In this document: positions 43,792 through 52,831 of the stretch, piece after piece
Position numbering within the stretch: the stretch's first letter is position 1
How the letters are laid out: every line of letters starts with the position of its first letter
NCBI RefSeq assembly: GCF_011193355.1
Contig: NZ_CP049780.1
Location: 5,251,803 to 5,315,802, forward strand
Origin: Streptomyces sp. JB150
GTDB taxonomy: Bacteria > Actinomycetota > Actinomycetes > Streptomycetales > Streptomycetaceae
Direction of reading: 5' to 3'
Length of the DNA stretch: 64,000 nucleotides
Notes under the pieces: generated by a model
What the model was told of the DNA's origin: nothing
Databases searched by the model: none
The model's input: only the letters and a program-made list of their open reading frames with translations
Made by a program: the position numbers and the translations under genes

Positions 43792-45591
43792 GTGACTACC
43801 CAACGCACCTCAGGGCGGCGCAAGCAGGCCATGGCCGCTGCCGCGGTGGTCGCCGCGCTGCTGACCACGGCGGCGTGCGGCGGCGGCGGTGGCAAGGACA
43901 GCAACAACGGGTCGAAGAACGGCGCGGCCGGCTTCGACGCGGCGAACAACAAGGTCGCCCAGGCCGACCTGGCGAAGAAGGGCGGCACCCTGAAGTTCGC
44001 CGCCCCGCAGGACGCCGACTCGTGGGACACCACCCGCGGCTACTACGGCTTCATGTGGAACTTCGCGCGCTACTACAGCCGCCAGCTCGTCACGAACAAG
44101 ACGGAGCCGGGCAAGGCCGGCACCGAGCTGACCCCGGACCTCGCCACCGGTCTCGCCAAGATCAGCGACGACGGCAAGACCTACACGTACACCCTGCGTG
44201 ACGGCATCACCTGGGAGGACGGCAAGCCGATCACCTCCAAGGACATCAAGTACGGCATCGAGCGCGTCTGGGCGCAGGACGTGCTGTCCGGCGGCCCGAC
44301 GTACCTCAAGGAGGTGCTCGACCCCAAGGGTGAGTACGAGGGCCCGTACAAGGACAAGTCCAAGGACAAGCTCGGCCTGAAGGCCATCGAGACCCCGGAC
44401 GACAAGACCATCGTCTTCAAGCTGCCCGAGGCCAACTCGGACTTCGAGGAGATGCTGGCGCTCATCTCGGCCTCCCCGGTCCGCCAGGACAAGGACACCA
44501 AGTCCAAGTACGGCCTGAAGCCGTTCTCCTCCGGCCCGTACAAGTTCGAGTCGTACAGCCCGGGCAAGGACCTGACGCTGGTCCGCAACCCCGAGTGGAA
44601 GCAGTCCTCGGACCCGATCCGCAAGGCCTACCCGGACAAGATCACGGTCAAGTTCTTCTCGAACGCCAACGACCTGGACGCCCGTCTGATCGCCGGTGAC
44701 TACGACCTGGACCTGGCCCAGACCAGCCTCTCCCCGCAGGGCCGCGCCACCGCCCTGAAGGAGCACAAGGCCAACCTGGACAACCCGGTCTCCGGCTACA
44801 TCCGGTACGCGGCCCTCGCGCAGAACGTGAAGCCGTTCGACAACATCCACTGCCGCAAGGCGGTCCTCTACGGCGCCGACCACGTCTCGCTGCAGACCGC
44901 GCGCGGCGGCCCCGTCGCCGGCGGTGACATCGGCACCAACATGCTGCCTCCGGGCATCCCGGGCGGCGAGGGCCAGAAGTACGACCCGTACGGCATGGCC
45001 GGTGAGAACAAGAAGGGCAACGTCGCCAAGGCCAAGGAAGAGCTGAAGGCCTGCGGCAAGCCGAACGGCTTCAAGACCAAGATCGCGGTCCGCAACAACA
45101 AGCCCGCCGAGGTCGCCACCGCCGAGTCCCTCCAGGCCTCGCTGAAGAAGGTCGGCATCCAGGTCGAGATCGACCAGTACGACGGTGCCCAGAACTCCAG
45201 CGTGGTCGGCAGCCCCTCCAACGTGGAGAAGAAGGGCTACGGCATCATCATCATGGGCTGGGGCGCGGACTTCCCGTCCGTCCAGGGCTTCGGTCTGCCG
45301 CTGTGGCACAGCAAGTACATCCTCGAGAGCGCCAACAACAACTACGCGCTGATCGAGGACAAGGAGATCGACGGCCTCTTCGCCGACTACACGAAGACGC
45401 TGGACGAGGCCGAGAAGGTCGAGATCGCCAAGCAGATCAACCACAAGGTGATGGAGGGCGCGTACTACCTGCCCTTCGTCTTCGAGCGGTTCCTGAACTG
45501 GCGCTCGGACCGGCTGGCGAACGTGTACACCACCGACGCGTACAGCGGTCAGTACGACTTCGTCAACCTCGGTCTGAAGAACACGAAGTAA
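43792..45591 (+). CDS. oppA: peptide ABC transporter substrate-binding lipoprotein
   Basis: A 599-residue surface lipoprotein (GTG start, GGAGGAT upstream). The signal QAMAAAAVVAALLTTAAC has a lipobox, followed by a Gly/Asn/Lys-rich linker. The SBP_bac_5 fold is shown by GGTLKFAAPQDADSWDTTRG, DGITWEDGKPITSKDIKYG and ERVWAQDVLSGG, then FSSGPYKFESYSPGKDLTLV and DKITVKFFSNANDLDARLI. Codon bias is very strong, suggesting high expression. Peptide binding is inferred from the family and from the neighbouring permeases. The hairpin after the stop (45644-45679) is the sort that protects or attenuates such messages. Confidence 0.92.
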   Translation: MTTQRTSGRRKQAMAAAAVVAALLTTAACGGGGGKDSNNGSKNGAAGFDAANNKVAQADLAKKGGTLKFAAPQDADSWDTTRGYYGFMWNFARYYSRQLVTNKTEPGKAGTELTPDLATGLAKISDDGKTYTYTLRDGITWEDGKPITSKDIKYGIERVWAQDVLSGGPTYLKEVLDPKGEYEGPYKDKSKDKLGLKAIETPDDKTIVFKLPEANSDFEEMLALISASPVRQDKDTKSKYGLKPFSSGPYKFESYSPGKDLTLVRNPEWKQSSDPIRKAYPDKITVKFFSNANDLDARLIAGDYDLDLAQTSLSPQGRATALKEHKANLDNPVSGYIRYAALAQNVKPFDNIHCRKAVLYGADHVSLQTARGGPVAGGDIGTNMLPPGIPGGEGQKYDPYGMAGENKKGNVAKAKEELKACGKPNGFKTKIAVRNNKPAEVATAESLQASLKKVGIQVEIDQYDGAQNSSVVGSPSNVEKKGYGIIIMGWGADFPSVQGFGLPLWHSKYILESANNNYALIEDKEIDGLFADYTKTLDEAEKVEIAKQINHKVMEGAYYLPFVFERFLNWRSDRLANVYTTDAYSGQYDFVNLGLKNTK

Positions 45592-45643
45592 CCGGCACAC
45601 CCGCCGTACGGCACGAAAGGCAGGTGAAGGCCGGCGCGGCGTG

Positions 45644-45679
45644 ACCGCGGGCCCCGGAAGACCTCCGGCGGCCCGCGGT
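45644..45679 (+). promoter_or_regulatory. intercistronic hairpin between oppA and oppB
   Basis: ACCGCGGGCC (45644-45653) pairs with GGCCCGCGGT (45670-45679); inside, CCGG/CCGG extends it to about 14 bp with one bulged C. It lies 19 bases before the oppB GTG. There is no U-run, so a stabilising or partial-termination element that lets more binding protein than permease be made is likely (inference). Confidence 0.7.
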
Positions 45680-45698
45680 CCGCGGCGGGCCGTTAGCT

Positions 45699-46697
45699 GT
45701 GCTCGCTTACCTCATCAGGCGGTTGTTCGCCGCCGCAGTGATGCTCGTGGTCATCGTCGTGGTGGTCTTCAGCATCTTCTTCCTCATCCCCAAGTGGGCG
45801 GGCGTCGACGTCGCCCTGAACTTCGTGGGCAAGCAGGCCGACCCCGCCGCCGTCGAGGGCGTGCGGGAGAAGCTGGGCCTCGGCGACCCGATCTACTCCC
45901 AGGTCTGGGAGTTCTTCAAGGGCATCTTCGTCGGCCGCACCTACGCCGGCGGCGGTGACATCACGCAGTGCGCCGCGCCGTGCTTCGGCTACTCCTTCCG
46001 CAGCGAACAGGCCATCTGGCCCGTGCTGACCGACCGCTTCCCGGTGACCCTGGGCCTGGCGCTCGGAGCGGCCGTACTGTGGCTGATCTTCGGCCTGGCC
46101 GCGGGTGTGCTCTCCGCCCTCAAGCGGGGCAGCTTCTGGGACCGCGGCGCGATGATCGTCGCCCTGGCGGGTGTCTCCCTCCCCATCTACTTCACCGGTC
46201 TGCTCAGCCTCGCGATCTTCTCCTACGGACTGGGCTGGATCAACGGTGAGTTCGTCCCCCTGGAGGAGAGCTTCACCGGCTGGCTCGGCGGCATGATCCT
46301 GCCGTGGGTCACCCTCGCCTTCCTCTACGCGGCGATGTACGCCCGCATCACCCGCGCCACCATGCTGGAGATCCTCGGCGAGGACTACATCCGCACGGCG
46401 CGCGCCAAGGGTCTGCGGGAGCAGGTCGTCATCCGCAAGCACGCCATGCGCTCGACGATGACGCCCATCCTCACCATGCTCGGCATGGACCTGGGCGCCC
46501 TCATCGGCGGGGCGATCCTGACCGAGACCACGTTCTCGCTGCCCGGCCTCGGCCAGGCCGTGCTGAACGCGATCAAGAACCAGGACCTGCCCGTCATCCT
46601 GGGCGTCACCCTGATCACTTCTCTCGCGGTGCTCATCGCCAACCTCGTGGTGGACGTCCTGTACGCCGTGATCGACCCCCGAGTGAGGCTCACATGA
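45699..46697 (+). CDS. oppB: oligopeptide ABC transporter permease (OppB/DppB type)
   Basis: An inner-membrane permease of 332 residues (GTG start, poor ribosome-binding site right after the hairpin). [20 protein letters not shown] is the N-terminal helix of B-type permeases, [20 protein letters not shown] and [20 protein letters not shown] follow, and the contact loop is [41 protein letters not shown] is near the end. Its TGA overlaps the oppD ATG as ATGA. Compared with usual B permeases it has a longer periplasmic loop with a Cys pair ([12 protein letters not shown]). Confidence 0.92.
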   Translation: MLAYLIRRLFAAAVMLVVIVVVVFSIFFLIPKWAGVDVALNFVGKQADPAAVEGVREKLGLGDPIYSQVWEFFKGIFVGRTYAGGGDITQCAAPCFGYSFRSEQAIWPVLTDRFPVTLGLALGAAVLWLIFGLAAGVLSALKRGSFWDRGAMIVALAGVSLPIYFTGLLSLAIFSYGLGWINGEFVPLEESFTGWLGGMILPWVTLAFLYAAMYARITRATMLEILGEDYIRTARAKGLREQVVIRKHAMRSTMTPILTMLGMDLGALIGGAILTETTFSLPGLGQAVLNAIKNQDLPVILGVTLITSLAVLIANLVVDVLYAVIDPRVRLT

Positions 46698-47794
46698 CCG
46701 AACTCAGCAAGACGGGCGCGGCCGTGGGCGAGCCCACTTCCGCCACCGGCCCCGCCCCGACCGCCTTCCTCGAAGTGCGCGACCTGAAGGTGCACTTCCC
46801 CACCGACGACGGCCTGGTGAAGTCCGTCGACGGGCTCAGCTTCCAGCTGGAGAAGGGCAAGACCCTCGGTATCGTGGGCGAGTCCGGCTCCGGCAAGTCG
46901 GTGACCTCGCTGGGCATCATGGGCCTGCACACGGCCGGCAACTACGGCAAGCGCAAGCCGCGGATCTCCGGCGAGATCTGGCTCAACGGCACCGAGCTGC
47001 TGACGGCGGACCCGGACCACGTGCGCCGGATGCGCGGCCGCGAGATGGCGATGATCTTCCAGGACCCGCTGTCCGCGCTGCACCCGTACTACACGATCGG
47101 CCAGCAGATCGTGGAGGCGTACCGGATCCACCACGACGTCGACAAGAAGACCGCCAAGCGCCGCGCGGTCGAGATGCTGGACCGGGTGGGCATCCCGCAG
47201 CCCGACAAGCGCGTCGACAGCTACCCGCACGAGTTCTCCGGCGGTATGCGCCAGCGCGCGATGATCGCGATGTCGCTGGTCAACAATCCCGAACTGCTCA
47301 TCGCGGACGAGCCGACCACCGCCCTGGACGTCACCGTCCAGGCGCAGATCCTCGACCTGATCCGGGATCTGCAGAAGGAGTTCGGCTCGGCGGTCATCGT
47401 CATCACCCACGACCTGGGCGTCGTCGCCGAGCTGGCCGACGACCTCCTGGTGATGTACGGCGGCCGGTGCGTCGAGCGCGGCCCCGCCGAGAAGGTGTTC
47501 TACGAGCCCCGCCACCCCTACACCTGGGGTCTGCTCGGCTCGATGCCGCGCCTCGACCGCGACCAGCAGGAACGGCTGATCCCGGTCAAGGGCTCCCCGC
47601 CCTCCCTCATCAACGTCCCGTCCGGCTGCGCCTTCAACCCGCGCTGCCCGTACGCGGACCTGCCGAAGGACAACGTCACCCGCACGGTCCGCCCGGAGCT
47701 GACCGAGGTCGGCAGCCGGCACTGGGCCGCCTGCCACATGACGCAGGAGCAGCGGGAGCGTATCTGGACCGAAGAGATTGCGCCGAAGCTGTGA
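46694..47794 (+). CDS. oppD: oligopeptide ABC transporter ATP-binding protein (OppD/DppD type)
   Basis: A 366-residue ATPase coupled to oppB by ATGA. Walker A is [18 protein letters not shown], the Q-loop [19 protein letters not shown], signature [17 protein letters not shown], Walker [20 protein letters not shown] and the switch His in [13 protein letters not shown]. The C-terminal region with [16 protein letters not shown] and ACHM holds the oligopeptide transporter C-terminal cluster (Cys residues that bind Fe-S or metal in some relatives). It overlaps the following ATPase gene by GTGA. Confidence 0.95.
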   Translation: MTELSKTGAAVGEPTSATGPAPTAFLEVRDLKVHFPTDDGLVKSVDGLSFQLEKGKTLGIVGESGSGKSVTSLGIMGLHTAGNYGKRKPRISGEIWLNGTELLTADPDHVRRMRGREMAMIFQDPLSALHPYYTIGQQIVEAYRIHHDVDKKTAKRRAVEMLDRVGIPQPDKRVDSYPHEFSGGMRQRAMIAMSLVNNPELLIADEPTTALDVTVQAQILDLIRDLQKEFGSAVIVITHDLGVVAELADDLLVMYGGRCVERGPAEKVFYEPRHPYTWGLLGSMPRLDRDQQERLIPVKGSPPSLINVPSGCAFNPRCPYADLPKDNVTRTVRPELTEVGSRHWAACHMTQEQRERIWTEEIAPKL

Positions 47795-49026
47795 GCGACG
47801 AGAAAGCAGTGACGATCCCCGCGCAGAGCGCGTCCGGCGGGGAGGCCGACGGTGACGTGCTGCTCAAGGTCACCGGCCTGCAGAAGCACTTCCCGATCAA
47901 GAAGGGGCTGCTGAAGCGGCAGGTCGGCGCGGTCCACGCGGTCGACGGCATCGACTTCGAGGTGCGCCGGGGCGAGACCCTGGGCGTCGTCGGCGAGTCC
48001 GGCTGCGGCAAGTCGACGATGGGCCGGCTGATCACCCGGCTGCTGGAGCCGACCGGCGGCACGGTCGAGTTCGAGGGCAAGGACATCACGCACCTCGGGG
48101 TGGCGGGCATGCGTCCGCTGCGCCGCGATGTGCAGATGATCTTCCAGGACCCGTACTCGTCGCTGAACCCGCGCCACACCATCGGCACGATCATCGGCGC
48201 CCCCTTCCGGCTCCAGGGCGTCGAGCCCGAGGGCGGCATCAAGAAGGAGGTGCAGCGGCTGCTGTCGGTGGTCGGGCTCAACCCCGAGCACTACAACCGC
48301 TACCCGCACGAGTTCTCCGGCGGTCAGCGCCAGCGCATCGGCATCGCCCGCGCGCTCGCGCTGAACCCGAAGCTGGTCGTGGCCGACGAGCCGGTCTCCG
48401 CGCTGGACGTGTCGATCCAGGCGCAGGTGGTGAACCTGCTGGACGACCTCCAGCAGGAGCTGGGCCTGACGTACGTGATCATCGCGCACGACCTCTCGGT
48501 GGTCCGGCACGTCTCGGACCGGATAGCGGTGATGTACCTCGGCAAGATCGTGGAGCTGGCCGACCGTGACCTGCTCTACAAGACGCCGATGCACCCGTAC
48601 ACCAAGGCGCTGATGTCAGCGGTGCCGATCCCGGACCCGAAGCGCAAGAACGCCAAGAGCGAGCGGATCCTGCTCAAGGGCGACGTGCCCTCGCCGATCT
48701 CCCCGCCGAGCGGCTGCCGGTTCCACACCCGGTGCTGGAAGGCGACGGAGATCTGCAAGACGACCGAGCCGCCGCTGCTGGAGCTGCGCCCCGGCCAGCG
48801 GGTCGCCTGCCACCACCCGGAGAACTTCGAGGACCAGGCCCCGCAGGACACGGTCCTGCTGAGCGCCGCCAAGGAGGCGGGCGAGCTGGTGCCGGACGCG
48901 GTGCTGGAGGAGTCGGCGGAGACGTCGGCGGCGGTGAAGAAGGCCGTTGCGAAGGACGCCGGGAAGGCCGTCGAGAAGGACGTCGCGAAGGCGTCCGACG
49001 ACGGGGCCTCCACCGAAGAGAAGTAA
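47791..49026 (+). CDS. oppF: oligopeptide ABC transporter ATP-binding protein (OppF/DppF type)
   Basis: The second ATPase of the importer, 411 residues. It starts with GTG ([16 protein letters not shown]) in a GTGA overlap. Walker A is [17 protein letters not shown], then [53 protein letters not shown] and [15 protein letters not shown]. The Cys-rich C-terminal motif [18 protein letters not shown] follows. An unusual 45-residue tail rich in Lys, Ala and Glu ([18 protein letters not shown]) ends the protein, in character like the GlgB tail but shorter. An excellent terminator follows the stop. Confidence 0.95.
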   Translation: MSDEKAVTIPAQSASGGEADGDVLLKVTGLQKHFPIKKGLLKRQVGAVHAVDGIDFEVRRGETLGVVGESGCGKSTMGRLITRLLEPTGGTVEFEGKDITHLGVAGMRPLRRDVQMIFQDPYSSLNPRHTIGTIIGAPFRLQGVEPEGGIKKEVQRLLSVVGLNPEHYNRYPHEFSGGQRQRIGIARALALNPKLVVADEPVSALDVSIQAQVVNLLDDLQQELGLTYVIIAHDLSVVRHVSDRIAVMYLGKIVELADRDLLYKTPMHPYTKALMSAVPIPDPKRKNAKSERILLKGDVPSPISPPSGCRFHTRCWKATEICKTTEPPLLELRPGQRVACHHPENFEDQAPQDTVLLSAAKEAGELVPDAVLEESAETSAAVKKAVAKDAGKAVEKDVAKASDDGASTEEK

Positions 49027-49030
49027 ATGA

Positions 49031-49073
49031 TCAAGGGGGGTACGCCTGCGTTTGCCAGGTGCACCCCCCTTGA
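49031..49073 (+). terminator. strong intrinsic terminator of the opp operon
   Basis: TCAAGGGGGGT (49031-49041) pairs with ACCCCCCTTGA (49063-49073), and the inner GCCTG/CAGGT extends it. It begins 4 bases after the stop of oppF. It lies just upstream of the next gene's start. Confidence 0.9.
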
Positions 49074-49090
49074 CGCGTCAGAATGTTCGG

Positions 49091-49768
49091 GTGCTCCAGC
49101 AACTGTTCACCCCGTCCGTCCAGCACACCCTGGATCTGGTCGGCATCTTCGTCTTCGCGATCTCCGGCGCGCTGCTGGCCGTCCGCAAGAACTTCGACGT
49201 CTTCGGCATCGCCGTCCTCGCCGAGGTCACCGCGCTGGGCGGCGGGCTCTTCCGTGACCTGATCATCGGCGCCGTACCGCCGGCCGCCTTCACGGACCTG
49301 GGGTACTTCCTCACCCCGCTGCTCGCCGCGCTGCTCGTCTTCTTCCTCCACCCGCAGGTCGAGCGCATCCAGACCGGGGTGAACGTCTTCGACGCCGCCG
49401 GGCTCGGCCTGTTCTGCGTCTCCGGGACGATAAAGGCCTACGAGTACGGTCTCGGCCTGACCGCCTCCGCGACCCTCGGCCTCGCCACCGCGGTCGGCGG
49501 CGGTGTGCTGCGCGACGTGCTCGCCAACGAGGTGCCCTCGCTGCTGCGCTGGGACCGGGACCTGTACGCGGTGCCCGCGATGGTGGGCGCCACGATGGTG
49601 GCGCTGTGCATCCGCTTCGACGCGCTGACCACGGTGACCTCCGGGGCCGCCGTCGTCACCGCCTTCGCGCTGCGGCTGCTCGCGATGCGCTTCAACTGGC
49701 GCGCGCCGCGGGCGTGGAACCGGCGGTCCACGGTCCGGGAAGAGGACCCCTCAAAAGCTACCGCTTAG
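49091..49768 (+). CDS. TRIC/UPF0126-type membrane protein (cation channel family)
   Basis: An integral membrane protein of 225 residues with seven predicted helices built from two similar halves. Half one: LDLVGIFVFAISGALLAV, then ALGGGLFRDLIIGAVPP; half two: NVFDAAGLGLFCVSGTIKAY, then AVGGGVLRDVLANEVP. The GGG-x-x-RD repeat is the mark of the prokaryotic TRIC/YadS family, which are homotrimeric potassium-type channels in animal relatives and are thought to move glycine in some bacteria. The GTG at 49091 lies exactly 7 nt after CAGAAT, so the message is probably leaderless; it starts only 18 bases after the opp terminator. Confidence 0.88.
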   Translation: MLQQLFTPSVQHTLDLVGIFVFAISGALLAVRKNFDVFGIAVLAEVTALGGGLFRDLIIGAVPPAAFTDLGYFLTPLLAALLVFFLHPQVERIQTGVNVFDAAGLGLFCVSGTIKAYEYGLGLTASATLGLATAVGGGVLRDVLANEVPSLLRWDRDLYAVPAMVGATMVALCIRFDALTTVTSGAAVVTAFALRLLAMRFNWRAPRAWNRRSTVREEDPSKATA

Positions 49769-49793
49769 TAGTTTCTTGTTGTACCGTACCGCC

Positions 49794-50636
49794 ATGGCTC
49801 AGGCATCCCAGGCGACGATCGGTGACAGCGAGTTCGACCGCGACACGGCCGTCACCCGCCGCGCGGACGGCGTCTACGACATCGACCTCTCCGCCGGCTG
49901 GACCATCATCAGCGCCGTCAACGGCGGCTATCTGCTGGCCGTCCTGGGCCGCGCGCTCGCCGACGCCCTGCCGCACCCGGACCCGTTCACCATCTCCGCG
50001 CACTACCTGACCGCCTCCCAGCCGGGCCCCGCGGTCGTCCGCACCGACGTGGTCCGCACCGGCCGCACCCTCTCCACCGGCCAGGCCTCCCTCTTCCAGT
50101 ACGACGAGCAGGGCGACGAGGTCGAGCGGATCCGCGTCCTCGCCTCCTACGGCGACCTGGACACCCTCCCCGACGACGTCCGTACGACGGCGAAGCCGCC
50201 CGCGATCCCGCCGATCGAGCAGTGCTTCGGCCCCGACGACGCGCCCGCCCCCGTGCCCGGCAGCTCCGCCATCACCGACCGGCTGATGCTCAAGCTGGAC
50301 CCCGCCACCCTCGGCTGGGCGCTCGGCGCGCCCTCCGGCAAGGGCGAGATGCGGGCCTGGTTCGGCCTCAAGGACGGGCGCGACGCCGACCCGCTCTCCC
50401 TGCTGCTCGCGGTGGACGCGCTGCCGCCCACCGCCTTCGAACTGGGCCTCTCCGGCTGGGTGCCCACGGTCGAACTCACCGTCCACGTCCGCTGCCGCCC
50501 GGCTCCGGGACCGCTGCGCGTCTCCATCACCACCCGCAATCTCGCGGGCGGCTTCCTGGAGGAGGACGCGGAGGTCTGGGACAGCGCCGACCGCCTGGTG
50601 GCCCAGTCCCGCCAACTGGCGAGGGTCCGGCTGTAG
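49794..50636 (+). CDS. acyl-CoA thioesterase-family (hotdog) protein
   Basis: A soluble 280-residue protein with two hotdog folds in one chain, TesB/4HBT_3 type. The ATG at 49794 is preferred over an upstream one because TACCGT lies 6 nt upstream, giving a leaderless message. Sequence marks: FDRDTAVTRRADGVYDIDLS, GWTIISAVNGGYLLAVLGRA (first hotdog helix), PDPFTISAHYLTASQPGPA and a second half with PSGKGEMRAWFGLKDGRD and VPTVELTVHVRCRP, GGFLEEDAEVWDSADRLVAQ. The likely action is hydrolysis of acyl-CoA esters; the natural substrate is unknown. It is followed by the WYL regulator 168 bp downstream. Confidence 0.85.
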   Translation: MAQASQATIGDSEFDRDTAVTRRADGVYDIDLSAGWTIISAVNGGYLLAVLGRALADALPHPDPFTISAHYLTASQPGPAVVRTDVVRTGRTLSTGQASLFQYDEQGDEVERIRVLASYGDLDTLPDDVRTTAKPPAIPPIEQCFGPDDAPAPVPGSSAITDRLMLKLDPATLGWALGAPSGKGEMRAWFGLKDGRDADPLSLLLAVDALPPTAFELGLSGWVPTVELTVHVRCRPAPGPLRVSITTRNLAGGFLEEDAEVWDSADRLVAQSRQLARVRL

Positions 50637-50699
50637 GGGGCCCTTCCGGGGTACGGACCTCCGGGGACTTGCAGGGCTCTCGGTGACGGCAAGGCCTTC

Positions 50700-50733
50700 A
50701 GGGGCGCGGGGAACCGCGCGACCAGCCCCCACG
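50700..50733. repeat. Streptomyces-type dispersed palindrome (terminator-like)
   Basis: AGGGGCGCGGGGAACCGCGC and the following GACCAGCCCCCA is the extremely common intergenic palindrome of Streptomyces genomes (I know it by sight from many loci). GCGCGG/CCGCGC with a GGAA loop and outer GGGG/CCCC form a strong hairpin. It lies between the thioesterase and the WYL regulator and may end the former. Confidence 0.75.
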
Positions 50734-50803
50734 ACCCGCACCCGCCGACGAACCGCAGAGTCAAACCCAGTAGGCGCTTGGGACCCACCCCTACCCTGAC
50801 TCC

Positions 50804-51808
50804 GTGAAGTCGGACCGCCTCCTCTCCATCCTCCTCCTGCTGCAGACCCGCGGCCGCGTCACCGCCACCGAACTCGCCGAACGGCTCGAAGTCTCCGTCC
50901 GCACCATCTACCGGGACATCGAGTCCCTGTCCGCCGCCGGCGTCCCGGTCTACGCCGAACGCGGCCGCCACGGCGGCATCGAACTGCTCGCCGGCTTCCG
51001 CACCGACGTCACCGGACTCACCGCGGACGAGTCCCGCGCCCTGTTCGTCCTCGCCGCACAGGGCGCCCACGCGGCCCTCGGCCTGGACGCCGCCCTCGGC
51101 TCCGCCCTGCGCAAGGTGATGGCCGCCCTGCCCGCCCCGCACCGCCCGGCCGCCGACGTCATCTCCCGCCGCGTCCTCGTCGACGCCACCCGCTGGAAGG
51201 GCGGCCCGGGCCCCGCCGCCGATCTCGACGTGCTGCGGGACGCGGTCTTCGCCGACCGCCGGCTGCGGCTGCGCTACCGGCACGGCGGCACCGGTACGCC
51301 GCGCACCTACACCGTCGACCCGTACGGCCTGGTCGCCAAGGCGGGCGTCTGGTACCTCGTCGCCGACCGGCGGGGACGGCCGCGGCTGTTCCGCGCCGAC
51401 CGGGTGCGGTCCGCGCAGGTTCTCGACGACCCGGTCCGGCGTCGCGCGGGCGTCGGACTGACCGACCTGTGGGAAGAGTTGCGCCGGCGGGTCGAGGAGC
51501 GGCCGGGCGGCCTGGAGGTCACCGCCAGGGTCCGCCGCGACCGCCTCGGCCTCTTCCTGCGCATCACCGCGCCCTGGCTCGTCGAGCGACCCGAGGACCC
51601 CGAGAGCAAGGAGGAATGCGAGGACCCCGAGAACCAGGGGCGATCCGAGGACGGCGACTGGGTCACCGTACGGCTGGCGTTCGGCGTCCTCGGCGAGACC
51701 CGCGTGCTGCTCCAGTTCGCCGACCGGGTGGAGGTCGTGTCACCGCCCGAGGTGCGCGCGGAAATCGCGCGGGCGGCGGCGGCCGTGACCGCGCTGTACG
51801 GGGACTGA
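50804..51808 (+). CDS. WYL-domain transcriptional regulator (HTH_11/DeoR type)
   Basis: A 334-residue regulator. The GTG lies 7 nt after TACCCT, so the message is probably leaderless. The N-terminal helix-turn-helix is LLSILLLLQTRGRVTATELA and RLEVSVRTIYRDIESLSAAG. The WYL domain has DAVFADRRLRLRYRH, TVDPYGLVAKAGVWYLVADR and GRPRLFRADRVRSAQVL; the signature is WYLVADR. Near residue 260 an acidic insert with two DPE words (PEDPESKEECEDPENQGRSE) interrupts the C-terminal WCX part, where ligands may bind in relatives. Some WYL proteins sense nucleic acid or nucleotides (family knowledge). It is convergent with the TetR gene. Confidence 0.88.
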   Translation: MKSDRLLSILLLLQTRGRVTATELAERLEVSVRTIYRDIESLSAAGVPVYAERGRHGGIELLAGFRTDVTGLTADESRALFVLAAQGAHAALGLDAALGSALRKVMAALPAPHRPAADVISRRVLVDATRWKGGPGPAADLDVLRDAVFADRRLRLRYRHGGTGTPRTYTVDPYGLVAKAGVWYLVADRRGRPRLFRADRVRSAQVLDDPVRRRAGVGLTDLWEELRRRVEERPGGLEVTARVRRDRLGLFLRITAPWLVERPEDPESKEECEDPENQGRSEDGDWVTVRLAFGVLGETRVLLQFADRVEVVSPPEVRAEIARAAAAVTALYGD

Positions 51809-51819
51809 ACCGGCGGCCG

Positions 51820-52458
51820 TCACGGGGCGGTTCCGTCCCGCCAGTGCGCGCGGCCGAGGCCGATCAGCCGGAGCCGGCGGATGGCGAGCCGGGTGACGCG
51901 CCGGCGCTCCTCCTCCGGGGCGTCCAGGGTCTCCAGGAACTGCGAGGCGGTGACGAGCATCTGGTCGACGTAGAGACCGGCGAGCATCAGCAGGTCGTCG
52001 TCGCTCCAGCCCTCCGACTCCCGGTCCTTGGCCAGCTCGGTCCTCACCTCCTCGGTGAACCGGGCCAGTTGCTCCCGGATCGCCTCGCGCACCGGCTGCA
52101 CCCCGCCGTGGCGCTCGCGGGCGATGAACCTCACGTGCGCGGGGTACGCGTCCACATGACGGGCGATCAGTTCGACGGCGCGCGTGGCGCGTTCGTCGTG
52201 GTCGTCCACCGCGGACACCGTCGTCCGGATCATCGGGTGCAGGCTGCCCAGCGCCTCCTCGACCAGGGTCACGCCGAGGTCCGCCGTGGAGCGGAAGTGC
52301 CGGTAGAAGGCGGTCGGGGCGACACCGACGGCGCGGGTGACCTCACGCAGGCCCAGGCTGCTCAGGCTCTGCTCCTCCAGCAGCCGCAACGCCGCGTCGA
52401 GGAGCGCCTGCCGGGTCTTCTGCTTCTGGGCCTGCCGGATACCGAGGGTGTGACTCAT
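51820..52458 (-). CDS. TetR family transcriptional regulator
   Basis: A 212-residue repressor-type protein. MSHTLGIRQAQKQKTRQALL begins the N-terminal helices; the helix-turn-helix is SLGLREVTRAVGVAPTAFY and RHFRSTADLG. The C-terminal effector domain (HDERATRAVELIARHVDAYP, then LAKDRESEGWSDDDLLMLAG) has the look of the FabR/YhjR group that senses acyl-CoA or fatty acids (memory only). The ATG is 7 nt from TTAACT, and the operator-like site ACAACTGTTC overlaps that promoter, so autorepression is probable. Divergent gene: a tiny membrane protein. Confidence 0.9.
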   Translation of the reverse strand: MSHTLGIRQAQKQKTRQALLDAALRLLEEQSLSSLGLREVTRAVGVAPTAFYRHFRSTADLGVTLVEEALGSLHPMIRTTVSAVDDHDERATRAVELIARHVDAYPAHVRFIARERHGGVQPVREAIREQLARFTEEVRTELAKDRESEGWSDDDLLMLAGLYVDQMLVTASQFLETLDAPEEERRRVTRLAIRRLRLIGLGRAHWRDGTAP

Positions 52459-52466
52459 GCCATGCA

Positions 52467-52480
52467 GTTAACAACTGTTC
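52467..52480. promoter_or_regulatory. TetR operator-like site 1
   Basis: GTTAACAACTGTTC lies 9 bases upstream of the TetR ATG and overlaps TTAACT (read leftward), a plausible -10. The same word, inverted, is at 52525-52537. Confidence 0.6.
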
Positions 52481-52524
52481 TCCATAAGGGGGAAGAGATG
52501 AAGCGGGTTAGACTGGGTAGTCAG

Positions 52525-52537
52525 TGAACAGTTGTAC
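52525..52537. promoter_or_regulatory. TetR operator-like site 2
   Basis: TGAACAGTTGTAC is the inverted copy of the first site (shared ACAACTGTT core), 35 bases upstream of the small membrane protein gene, downstream of a TAGACT hexamer at 52509-52514 that could be its -10. Confidence 0.6.
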
Positions 52538-52571
52538 TCGCGATCGTTCACCGAGAGAGGGGGGAACCCTC

Positions 52572-52739
52572 ATGCTCTTCCTCGTCGCGGCCCTGCTCCT
52601 GCTGGGCGTGGTCCTGGGCACCGTCGCCCACGCGCCGCTCACCTTCTCCGTCGCGATGGGCGCGGTCATCGCCGTCTGGCTCGGCGTCTTCGCCGTCCGC
52701 GAGCGCCACGCCCGCCGCCGGGGCACACCGTCCCACTGA
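52572..52739 (+). CDS. small two-helix membrane protein (55 residues)
   Basis: A short protein starting MLFLVAALLLLGVVLGTVAH with a GAGGGGG box upstream. Two hydrophobic segments (residues 1-17 and 24-42, the second SVAMGAVIAVWLGVFAV) are followed by a basic tail RERHARRRGTPSH, which predicts an inner-membrane hairpin with the tail in the cytoplasm. No family is recognised. It faces the TetR gene across the paired operator-like sites and is the natural target of that repressor; membrane proteins of this kind often accompany TetR-controlled stress responses (inference). Confidence 0.7.
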   Translation: MLFLVAALLLLGVVLGTVAHAPLTFSVAMGAVIAVWLGVFAVRERHARRRGTPSH

Positions 52740-52743
52740 GCCC

Positions 52744-52803
52744 CGCTCAGTCCCGCCGAGTCGCGCTCGGTCCCACCGAGCCGCGCTCGGTCCCACTGAC
52801 CGG
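52744..52803. repeat. three 20-bp tandem units
   Basis: CGCTC(A/G)GTCCC(G/A)CCGAG(T/C)CG is repeated at 52744, 52764 and 52784 with 2-4 changes. Each unit contains CTCGGTCCCACCGAG, a small palindrome, so the stretch can form a row of hairpins, between the small membrane protein stop and the DUF4190 gene. Confidence 0.75.
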
Positions 52804-52831
52804 ATCAACCGACCGTCGGGAGCTGACCGAC

